Positions 1-5,251 of a stretch of 7,849 nucleotides of DNA are shown here, one piece after another; within the stretch, counting starts at the first letter, position 1, and the number at the start of each line of letters is the position of its first letter. The notes below the pieces were generated by a model. It was not told the origin of the DNA. It saw only the letters and a program-made list of their open reading frames with translations, and did no database searches. The position numbers were made by a program, and so were the translations under genes. The DNA comes from Helicobacteraceae bacterium (lineage in GTDB: Bacteria > Campylobacterota > Campylobacteria > Campylobacterales > Sulfurimonadaceae): positions 1-7,849 of the forward strand of contig JALWLR010000025.1 of assembly GCA_027084065.1 (NCBI GenBank), written 5' to 3'.

Positions 1-175
1 GCTGCATTTTTGCCGTAATGTTCCAGTCTATATGGCGGATATCGTCTCCGGGCATATATTCGCGCAGCTCGATAAAGTCATACCCCTCTCCGTGAAAAGG
101 AGAGGCGTTGTTGCCTATCATTTCGCTGAAAACCTGCCGTCTGGCTTTGACGAGTATTTTTTGAAGTTTGCTCAT
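1..175 (-). CDS. DUF58 domain protein, N-terminal part (cut by window edge)
   Basis: Only the first 58 codons are inside the window. The ATG at 175-173 opens a reading frame that begins MSKLQKILVKARRQ. It then shows the DUF58 hallmark: a GEGYDFIELREYMPGDD stretch followed by IRHIDWNITAK. DUF58 proteins are usually about 290-440 residues and are encoded directly after MoxR ATPases; they are thought to act with the ATPase as part of a chaperone-like or metal-insertion complex, sometimes with von Willebrand A proteins downstream. The fragment starts with the soluble domain and has no N-terminal membrane segment, which fits the shorter (about 300-residue) DUF58 form. The gene lies 12 nt after the MoxR stop codon, so the two are almost certainly co-transcribed. 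The ribosome site is weak (no clear GGAG before the ATG), suggesting coupling to moxR translation. What the pair acts on cannot be told from the window. Confidence 0.9.
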   Translation of the reverse strand, partial: MSKLQKILVKARRQVFSEMIGNNASPFHGEGYDFIELREYMPGDDIRHIDWNITAKMQ

Positions 176-187
176 GCCTGTAACTTT

Positions 188-1135
188 TTATGGAATGTTG
201 ACAGCTTCAAGAACTTTTTGAATGATCTCATCGGTCGTTATCCCCTCTGCCTCCGCTTCATACGTCAAAACGATTCTGTGACGCATAAGCTCATTGGCTA
301 GGTATGCAACATCTACAGGTGTGACATACTCTTTTTTACGTAAATAAGCCATCGCTTTAACCGCTTTGAACATATCGATACTCACACGGGGACTCGCTCC
401 AAATTGAATGAAGGGCTCTATCTCTTCTAAACCATATTCGGCAGGATAGCGTGTCGCATTTACTAGCTCTATCATGTACTCTTCAACTTCGGGATCTATA
501 TGCACCGCTTTTATTTCACGTTTGATCTGCTCTATCTCCTCTTTGGTTATGACAGGGCGTACCTCCTCCATCTGACCGCTTGAAATGCGTCTTGCTATTT
601 CAAGCTCTTCGGCTTTGGTGTTATATGAGACGATAAGCTTGAGCATAAAACGGTCTAACTGTGCTTCTGGTAACTGGTAGACCCCCTCTTGCTCGACAGG
701 GTTTTGTGTCGCCATAACAAAAAACGGTTTTTCTATCTCGAATGTCGTATCGCCGAGTGTCACTTGCTTTTCCTGCATCACTTCGAGTAGTGCCGATTGT
801 ACTTTCGCAGGTGCACGGTTGATCTCATCGGCTAGAAGCAAATTGGTAAAGATAGGACCTTTTTTAATTTTAAAGGTATTGTTTTTCGGATCGTATATCT
901 CTGCACCGAGAATATCTGATGGCAAAAGGTCCGGTGTAAACTGTGCCCGTTTAAAATCAAGTCCAAGAGCTTTTGCCAGTGCATTTACCGTTGTTGTTTT
1001 GGCAAGTCCGGGAACCCCTTCTATGAGAATGTGTCCTTCACAAAAAAATGCTATTAACAGTGAGTCGATCATCTTTTCTTGACCGACGACGATTTTTGCG
1101 ACCTCTTTTTTTATTATGTCGAATTTTGTGCTCAT
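188..1135 (-). CDS. MoxR-family AAA+ ATPase
   Basis: This cytoplasmic 315-residue AAA+ ATPase of the MoxR family is full length for the family. Visible motifs are Walker A GVPGLAKT (residues 40-47), Walker B LLLADE (99-104), the MoxR-typical INRAPAKVQSALLEVMQE just after it, sensor 1 in MATQNP (N145), the arginine-finger region QLDRFML (about 160-165) and sensor 2 in GASPRVS (R250). The C-terminal lid follows to residue 315. MoxR ATPases use ATP to remodel or activate partner proteins, usually with DUF58 and VWA-domain partners; the DUF58 gene follows immediately. The ATG start at 1135 is supported by an AAGG at 1143-1146, 7 nt upstream. It is read divergently from the tRNA genes. The family call is very secure; the client protein is unknown. 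Confidence 0.97.
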   Translation of the reverse strand: MSTKFDIIKKEVAKIVVGQEKMIDSLLIAFFCEGHILIEGVPGLAKTTTVNALAKALGLDFKRAQFTPDLLPSDILGAEIYDPKNNTFKIKKGPIFTNLLLADEINRAPAKVQSALLEVMQEKQVTLGDTTFEIEKPFFVMATQNPVEQEGVYQLPEAQLDRFMLKLIVSYNTKAEELEIARRISSGQMEEVRPVITKEEIEQIKREIKAVHIDPEVEEYMIELVNATRYPAEYGLEEIEPFIQFGASPRVSIDMFKAVKAMAYLRKKEYVTPVDVAYLANELMRHRIVLTYEAEAEGITTDEIIQKVLEAVNIP

Positions 1136-1163
1136 TCAAAAACCTTATGATGATTTGTTTCCT

Positions 1164-1192
1164 TATATAGAAGTATATCGGAGGCGAATAAA
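1164..1192 (-). promoter_or_regulatory. Candidate promoter of the moxR-DUF58 operon
   Basis: On the minus strand TTTATT (1192-1187) and TATATA (1169-1164) are separated by 17 nt, giving a start point roughly 20 nt upstream of the moxR ATG. The -10 box is good and the -35 box poor, which is common in Campylobacterota, where -35 boxes are degenerate. A TATACT (1178-1173) lies in the spacer and is a rival -10. The call is by inspection only. Confidence 0.4.
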
Positions 1193-1210
1193 CGATTTGT
1201 AAAGAGACAA

Positions 1211-1238
1211 TTGGAAACTTTTTTCACTTTTTTTCCAA
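1211..1238. repeat. Inverted repeat TTGGAAA-N14-TTTCCAA upstream of the tRNA promoter
   Basis: Perfect 7-bp arms (1211-1217 and 1232-1238) flank a T-rich 14-nt centre. The element ends 6 nt before the -35 box of the tRNA promoter and lies about 20 nt upstream of the candidate moxR -35 box. It could be a regulator-binding site for either direction, or simply chance in AT-rich DNA. The T-rich interior also resembles an UP element for the strong tRNA promoter. Confidence 0.35.
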
Positions 1239-1244
1239 AAACCC

Positions 1245-1273
1245 TTGACATTAAAAAAAAAATTGTCTATAAT
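1245..1273 (+). promoter_or_regulatory. Sigma-70 promoter of the tRNA-Lys/tRNA-Glu unit
   Basis: TTGACA at 1245-1250 and TATAAT at 1268-1273 are both exact consensus hexamers with the optimal 17-nt spacer. The spacer contains a long A-tract. The sequence after the -10 is C/G-rich (TTCGCCC), as expected for a stringently controlled discriminator. The start point should fall near 1280, about 28 nt before the mature 5' end of tRNA-Lys. T- and A-rich DNA lies upstream, as in stable-RNA UP elements. Confidence 0.88.
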
Positions 1274-1282
1274 TTCGCCCAC

Positions 1283-1302
1283 AAACAAAGAGAACTTTGT
1301 TT
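1283..1302 (+). other. Hairpin in the 5' leader of the tRNA transcript
   Basis: AAACAAAG (1283-1290) and CTTTGTTT (1295-1302) are perfect complements around an AGAA tetraloop. The hairpin would form almost the whole leader between the predicted start (about 1280) and the first tRNA nucleotide at 1308. It is followed by two more T residues, so it loosely resembles a weak terminator or attenuator. A 5'-end-protecting or processing role is equally possible. The pairing is seen directly; the role is inference. Confidence 0.5.
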
Positions 1303-1307
1303 TTCAA

Positions 1308-1383
1308 GTCTCCTTAGCTCAGCTGGTAGAGCATCTCCCTTTTAAGGAGGTGGCCGTTGGTTCGAATCCAACAGGGGACACCA
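1308..1383 (+). tRNA. tRNA-Lys (anticodon TTT)
   Basis: A complete 76-nt cloverleaf is present. Acceptor GTCTCCT pairs with AGGGGAC with one G-U pair. The D arm is GCTC/GAGC, and the anticodon stem TCTCC/GGAGG closes a CTTTTAA loop with TTT at 1341-1343. The T arm is GTTGG-TTCGAAT-CCAAC, the discriminator is A (1380), and CCA is encoded at 1381-1383. It reads AAA and AAG lysine codons. It is first in a two-tRNA unit, 20 nt before tRNA-Glu. Confidence 0.98.
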
Positions 1384-1403
1384 TTTACAAACCATCCAAA
1401 GAT

Positions 1404-1478
1404 GGCCCCATCGTCTAGCGGTTAGGATCCCAGGTTTTCATCCTGGTTACCGGGGTTCGAGTCCCCGTGGGGTCACCA
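1404..1478 (+). tRNA. tRNA-Glu (anticodon TTC)
   Basis: A complete 75-nt cloverleaf is present. Acceptor GGCCCCA pairs with TGGGGTC. The D region TCGTCTAGCGGTTAGGA is typical of bacterial tRNA-Glu. The anticodon stem CCAGG/CCTGG closes a TTTTCAT loop with TTC at 1437-1439. The T arm is CGGGG-TTCGAGT-CCCCG, and the encoded CCA lies at 1476-1478. It is second in the tRNA-Lys/tRNA-Glu transcript and convergent with the minus-strand gene that ends at 1549. No clear hairpin-plus-T terminator follows. Confidence 0.98.
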
Positions 1479-1548
1479 TCATTCAACAACAAACTTCACA
1501 AAAAACTTTTATCTTCCTTGAAACTCCTTGTTTTATAATCGATGTTTC

Positions 1549-2496
1549 TTAGTAAAGCCACTTTCCGTTTTGCATGTAGTACCACAGCGGATAAAAACTA
1601 ACAAGAAGCGTATAGATAAGAAGAAATGAAAACGACCTCTTTAGATAGTTTTGCTTACGAAAAAATCCGCTAAGCATTCCATAAAAAGTCCCAAAAAACA
1701 AAACGGTATACAAGATGTAGCCTATGTAGCCATACTCCTTTTGCAGCAGACAAAAGGGACAGTGATGTGTAGGCAGCTCATAAATATATGTACCGAAATA
1801 GCCAATTAGCGTAAAAAGCGCTACAGGAATAAAAAGTGCACTAAATGCGGCATAAAAAGCATAAAGACGAAAAACAAACGCTCCTGCCAACATCAAAAAG
1901 AGTGCATAGAAGCTTCCATACAACAAAGAGTTTGGCAACTGCAACAAAGCAGCCAAAACCGTTTCTCCACTCTTTGAAAAAACAGCTCCACAGCAACTTA
2001 CAAGACTCATAGGGTCGATGTCTGCAAAGTAGCTGTACTCCAAAAACAGCTCTATGCCAAAAAGTAGGTAAACAGTAAGAAATAGAAAGGACTTGAGTTT
2101 CGTATAAGGTAGTTCTGCATGTCGATAATCCTCTTCATTTAAAACGATCCAAAAAGCAAACAGGTAGAGATTGATGATTTTTAAAAACAGAAGCGGCTTA
2201 CCATACGAAGAAGCATCGACAACCCCAACAGCACACATCGCTCCATGCAAAACAAGCGAGAGATGATCGAGCGTGTAGATAAAAAATAAAAAAAGCGCTA
2301 TTTTCAAAGACAAAATGTACTTCGCTATCGTCGAAACAAGATATATGCGCTTTTGGAGTCTGTATTGCAACGTGTCGTTTTTGGAAAAGTCCCACCACAT
2401 TAGCACCTGCAAAGAGACGACAAAGGCGATAAACGCCAAAGCAAGAAGCAAGCTCTCAAGCAGAAGATTCGCAATGACGAAAGGATTTACAAGCAC
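1549..2496 (-). CDS. Eight-helix membrane protein with DsbB/VKOR-like CPFC motif, function unknown
   Basis: This is a 315-residue, very hydrophobic protein with about eight membrane helices (roughly 7-33, 52-75, 102-119, 135-153, 192-212, 215-239, 256-278, 286-306). The charged loops at 34-51, 120-134 and 279-289 suggest cytoplasmic placement. The loops holding all five cysteines then lie on the periplasmic side: C88 in GAMCAVGVVDASSYGKP, the pair C168-C169 in SLVSCCGAVFS, and C246/C249 in HHCPFCLLQKEYGYIGY. The last motif resembles the CxxC-xxQR region of DsbB/VKOR thiol oxidoreductases, but the protein is twice the size of DsbB. I infer a membrane thiol-redox or metal/cofactor role. The GTG start at 2496 overlaps the ATPase gene by 10 nt and has an ideal ribosome site. 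It is the last gene of the run with the NosL-like protein and ABC transporter. I do not recognise a named family with certainty. Confidence 0.85.
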   Translation of the reverse strand: MLVNPFVIANLLLESLLLALAFIAFVVSLQVLMWWDFSKNDTLQYRLQKRIYLVSTIAKYILSLKIALFLFFIYTLDHLSLVLHGAMCAVGVVDASSYGKPLLFLKIINLYLFAFWIVLNEEDYRHAELPYTKLKSFLFLTVYLLFGIELFLEYSYFADIDPMSLVSCCGAVFSKSGETVLAALLQLPNSLLYGSFYALFLMLAGAFVFRLYAFYAAFSALFIPVALFTLIGYFGTYIYELPTHHCPFCLLQKEYGYIGYILYTVLFFGTFYGMLSGFFRKQNYLKRSFSFLLIYTLLVSFYPLWYYMQNGKWLY

Positions 2497-3155
2497 ACTC
2501 TGCCTCCCTCCATCTCAATGACCCGATCGACAAAATCAAGGTTGAAAAAAAGCGGGTCATGTGTTGCGACGACAATCGTGCGTTTTTTGTCTTTTAGCCC
2601 TTTTAAAACCGAAATGAACTCTTTGGCAAGTGCCGCATCGAGATTGGCTGTTGGCTCATCGGCAAGAATGACAGAAGGATCGTTTATGAGACTTCTTGCT
2701 ATAGCGACTCGCTGTTGTTCCCCACCTGAGAGCACTCTGACTTTTGCCTCGGCTTTTTCCTCGATGAAAAAGCGTTCCAAAACCCTCTTTATACGCTCTT
2801 TTGTCTCTTTTGCGGGAAGATTGAGAGGAACAAGTGGAGCAAGAAGATTTTCAAACACACTCATCTGCTCAAAAAGATTGTAGCGCTGGAAAATAAATCC
2901 TATATGACGCAGACGAAACGCGGCAGCGAAATCGTCACTGAGTCTGGAGATGCGCTCGTTTTGTACTATGACCTCGCCGCTTGTTGGTTTTGCAAGGGCT
3001 GCCATCAAAGAAAGCAGCGTACTTTTACCACTGCCACTACGCCCCTTTATAACAACCACTTCGCCTGTTTGAATCTTTAACGAGACACTCTCCAATGCAA
3101 CAATTTCACGGTTTTGCTGCACAAATTTTTTCGAAACATCTTTTAGCTCAATCAT
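2487..3155 (-). CDS. ABC transporter ATP-binding protein, LolD/MacB type
   Basis: This 222-residue cytoplasmic ABC ATPase has every motif intact: Walker A GRSGSGKST (38-46), Q-loop FQ (Q90) followed by RYNLFEQMSVFENLL, signature LSGGEQQRVAIAR (142-154), Walker B VILADEP (162-168), D-loop NLDA and H-loop H199 in VVATHD. The Q-loop region and the short length are typical of the LolD/MacB/FtsE group, which pair with FtsX-fold permeases rather than classical importers. Its partner is the permease gene directly upstream, whose last 4 nt it shares (ATGA). The ATG at 3155 has GAGG at 3163-3166, 7 nt away. Such ATPases drive mechanical transmission across the membrane instead of moving a substrate through a channel. 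The substrate or client here is unknown. Confidence 0.96.
   Translation of the reverse strand: MIELKDVSKKFVQQNREIVALESVSLKIQTGEVVVIKGRSGSGKSTLLSLMAALAKPTSGEVIVQNERISRLSDDFAAAFRLRHIGFIFQRYNLFEQMSVFENLLAPLVPLNLPAKETKERIKRVLERFFIEEKAEAKVRVLSGGEQQRVAIARSLINDPSVILADEPTANLDAALAKEFISVLKGLKDKKRTIVVATHDPLFFNLDFVDRVIEMEGGRVCL
2503..2507 (-). promoter_or_regulatory. Ribosome binding site deciding the GTG start at 2496
   Basis: GGAGG lies within the last codons of the ATPase gene (its Glu-Gly-Gly-Arg region), 6 nt before the GTG at 2496-2494. No ATG in that frame lies nearby. The strong site and its position inside the upstream gene support a GTG start with translational coupling. Confidence 0.75.
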
Positions 3156-4318
3156 CGAAGCACCTCATCGACATCTTCAACTGCCGCGCGCCATGCAGGG
3201 ATGATAAGTGCGGCAAAGTAGACCGGAACGGTTATGAGAAAAAGCAAAAGCAAAAGACTCCAATCCGGAAAAAAGGTAAGTTCAAGCGGTGGACGTACTG
3301 TCGAAAAACCGCTAAAAACAAAACGAAGAAGCGGTGCTTGCAGTACATACACATAGAAAAAAGCAGCAGCGACACCTCCAAAATAAGCAAACGAGGCTAT
3401 AAAAAATCCTTCATAAAATTTTACCGAGATGATGTTGCGAATACTCCAGCCAATCGCTTTGAGTACGGCTATCTCTTTGCGTTGTGCATGTGAAAGTCCA
3501 CTAAGTCGCTCCGATGTAAGGAAAAAAAGCGTCGCTAGCACAATGGTAAAAAGCAGAAGAAAAACACCGCTTCTATAGTCAAACATCTCTTCATACACGG
3601 TACGAATCTGCTCTTTTGTTCGTACATGCAATACCGGCGAGAGCAAAGAGATCTTTTGTGCAATTGTGTCTACTTCATCCGGGTTTGGCACATCTACTAG
3701 CAAATCGGAGGCTTCATCTTTTGAAATCCCCAAAACTTTACGCGCTTTTTGCACATCCATCACAAGAAGATCATTGGTAAAGAGTGCCGTCGATTTTGGA
3801 AAAACGGTAACTATGGGCATTATCAACATCTCCCCTTTTGGGCTAAGCAGGTGCACCTCTTTTGTAAAAAAGCGACTTTTAAGCACTCTGTAGACCCCCT
3901 CGCCTACCGCGACACCGTTTCCTTGTATAATTTTATCGCTCTTTCGCACACTTGCAAGTGAATCTCCATAGAGATAATCATACCGATCGACTCCAACAAC
4001 ACTAAAAAGCGTCCCCTGGGCATCAAAAGTGTACGTTCCCCATACACGCGGCGTAACCGATGCCACACCTTCTATTTCGACAATTGGTAAAATTGTCTCC
4101 ATCGAGATGGGATAGAGTCTGCCGCCAACTCTTTTTTGCACGACTATCTCGGGCAAAGCATCTGCTGCATGAAGTGTCATTTGACGCATAGAGGATGCCG
4201 TAAACAAAAACGAACCCGCCAAAAAAACCACAAGAAAAAGCATACTAAAAACAAACAGATTTTTTCGCTTCTCCAGCAAAAGCGACGCTATGGCAAAATC
4301 AAGCAGATAAAAATTCAC
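3152..4318 (-). CDS. FtsX/MacB-type ABC transporter permease
   Basis: This 388-residue inner-membrane protein has the MacB/FtsX layout. TM1 lies at about 20-42, followed by a periplasmic domain of about 200 residues (43-250, MacB-PCD-like). Three further helices lie at about 251-268, 303-326 and 354-375. The FtsX-domain signature RKEIAVLKAIGWSIRNI is at 280-296, in the cytoplasmic loop that contacts the ATPase. The GTG start at 4318 overlaps the preceding stop as GTGA, with AGG upstream. The stop overlaps the ATPase start as ATGA. These permeases couple ATP hydrolysis to conformational work in the periplasm, for example efflux through TolC, lipoprotein release or hydrolase activation. No MacA-like adaptor or lipoprotein-sorting partner is in the window. 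The NosL-like protein and the 84-residue protein are the likely periplasmic partners by position, which is inference. Confidence 0.94.
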   Translation of the reverse strand: MNFYLLDFAIASLLLEKRKNLFVFSMLFLVVFLAGSFLFTASSMRQMTLHAADALPEIVVQKRVGGRLYPISMETILPIVEIEGVASVTPRVWGTYTFDAQGTLFSVVGVDRYDYLYGDSLASVRKSDKIIQGNGVAVGEGVYRVLKSRFFTKEVHLLSPKGEMLIMPIVTVFPKSTALFTNDLLVMDVQKARKVLGISKDEASDLLVDVPNPDEVDTIAQKISLLSPVLHVRTKEQIRTVYEEMFDYRSGVFLLLFTIVLATLFFLTSERLSGLSHAQRKEIAVLKAIGWSIRNIISVKFYEGFFIASFAYFGGVAAAFFYVYVLQAPLLRFVFSGFSTVRPPLELTFFPDWSLLLLLFLITVPVYFAALIIPAWRAAVEDVDEVLR

Positions 4319-4569
4319 GGTCGAATCCTGTAGACAAAGTCCGATTTGCTGTGCGGCGGCAACACGGGGTCATCAAAAAAAGCACTAGCACTCTCAAGCG
4401 AATAAAAACGCATCCCTCTCTCTTTCGTATAGAGTGCGGGATCACTGAAAAAAGAGAGAGCACCGGCATCTTTTTTCTCGTTTTGCATGTACAAAAAAAG
4501 CATCTCTGCTAGAAGCGTCACTAAAAGTACGCCATAAAGAAACAAAAAAGCTTTCGTCGTTTTACTCAT
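4315..4569 (-). CDS. Small single-pass membrane protein, unknown function
   Basis: This 84-residue protein has one N-terminal membrane helix (about 7-28: FLFLYGVLLVTLLAEMLFLY) after a short positive start MSKTTK. That predicts a cytoplasmic N-terminus and a periplasmic tail of about 55 residues. The tail has no cysteine; it contains YTKERGMRFYSLESASAFF followed by DDPVLPPHSKSDF. The FYSLESASAFF stretch weakly resembles the C-terminal element of NosL proteins (compare PFASKTSAEAF in the upstream neighbour). The ATG at 4569 has AGGA 7 nt upstream. The gene overlaps the NosL-like gene by 8 nt and the permease by 4 nt, so it is real and co-translated. It may be an anchor or adaptor between the NosL-like protein and the permease. 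I do not recognise the family. Confidence 0.8.
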   Translation of the reverse strand: MSKTTKAFLFLYGVLLVTLLAEMLFLYMQNEKKDAGALSFFSDPALYTKERGMRFYSLESASAFFDDPVLPPHSKSDFVYRIRP

Positions 4570-5209
4570 CGAGTTTTCCTATGACTTCGCCGCTTAGTTG
4601 ATTGAAACGAAGCAAAGCATTACCGCCGTGATCTTTTCTAAAAGCCTCTGCCGAGGTTTTTGAAGCAAAAGGTATCGCCTCTTCTCCCATCGGTCCATAA
4701 ACGTCGCTTCCCGTAACGAACCATGCATCTGCAGCATCGATTACCTTTTTCGTATAGTAGTCCTGCACATAGAGATGCTCTATCTCATTTTTATGTAAAA
4801 AGTAGTATTTCATCATATCTTTCACACCGTCGAAGTAGAGTTTTTTATGCTTTTTCGTAACCGCTGCCGCTATCCATTTTGGGTACTTGTAAACAAACAT
4901 CCCGCAAACCGGGCAACGCTCCTTTTTCGTTACATGCAAAACCATCGAAGCACTCTTTTTTTTATGCCTATCCCATAAATAGTAACTCAATGCAAGGTTA
5001 TAGCGTTCCTCTCTCAATCCACACCGGCTTTTGACGGCATCATAAAGCGCTTTAAGCGTTTCGAACTTTTCATTTTGCAGCTCTTTACAACTCAAAGAGG
5101 CTATCTTCTTCCCAAGCACATACAGATACTTCTCTTTTTGAGCGGTAGAAAAACTCGGCAGTGCAAAGAGCGAAGATGCCAATAAAAAAAGAAAAATGAT
5201 TTGCTTCAT
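4562..5209 (-). CDS. Secreted NosL-family (copper chaperone-like) protein with N-terminal extension
   Basis: The 215-residue precursor has a signal peptide MKQIIFLFLLASSLFALPSF at 1-20. It has no lipobox cysteine, unlike many NosL lipoproteins. The NosL domain starts near residue 97. CPVCGM (C99, C102, M104) is the CxxCxM metal site, followed by YFDGVKDMMKYY (about 125-136) and the C-terminal YGPMGEEAIPFASKTSAEAF and KDHGG. NosL binds Cu(I) and serves nitrous oxide reductase maturation; relatives occur outside nos clusters. Here there is also a helical extension at about 25-90 with two further cysteines, C41 and C63. I chose the ATG at 5209 because it begins the signal peptide; an in-frame TTG at 5224 would add five residues before it. 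Neither has a clear ribosome site. The gene starts 42 nt after the GGDEF-EAL gene and overlaps the next by 8 nt. Metal binding is likely; the recipient protein is unknown. Confidence 0.9.
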   Translation of the reverse strand: MKQIIFLFLLASSLFALPSFSTAQKEKYLYVLGKKIASLSCKELQNEKFETLKALYDAVKSRCGLREERYNLALSYYLWDRHKKKSASMVLHVTKKERCPVCGMFVYKYPKWIAAAVTKKHKKLYFDGVKDMMKYYFLHKNEIEHLYVQDYYTKKVIDAADAWFVTGSDVYGPMGEEAIPFASKTSAEAFRKDHGGNALLRFNQLSGEVIGKLDE

Positions 5210-5251
5210 ACCGCTATGATACAAAAAAAGAGTTACAGCACTATTAATCGT

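Noticed and set aside
1518..1539. TTGAAA and TATAAT on the plus strand after tRNA-Glu
   Set aside because: The spacer is only 10 nt, and the TATAAT points into the 3' end of a convergent gene with no plus-strand gene beyond it; probably chance.
2518..2883. Plus-strand open frame of 121 codons
   Set aside because: It is antisense to the conserved signature and Walker B part of the ABC ATPase; the serine/arginine-rich product is a reverse-frame artefact.
3095..3493. Plus-strand open frame of 132 codons
   Set aside because: It runs antisense across the end of the permease gene and the start of the ATPase gene. Its lysine-rich, low-complexity product is typical of a shadow of AT-rich coding DNA.
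4562..5209. Calling the NosL-like gene part of a nitrous oxide reductase (nos) operon
   Set aside because: No nosZ, nosD or ABC-2-type nosY is present, and the associated permease is of the FtsX/MacB type; only the NosL domain itself supports the link.
5210..5224. Upstream TTG start for the NosL-like protein
   Set aside because: It would add MYHSG ahead of a well-formed signal peptide that begins at the ATG at 5209, and it has no better ribosome site.
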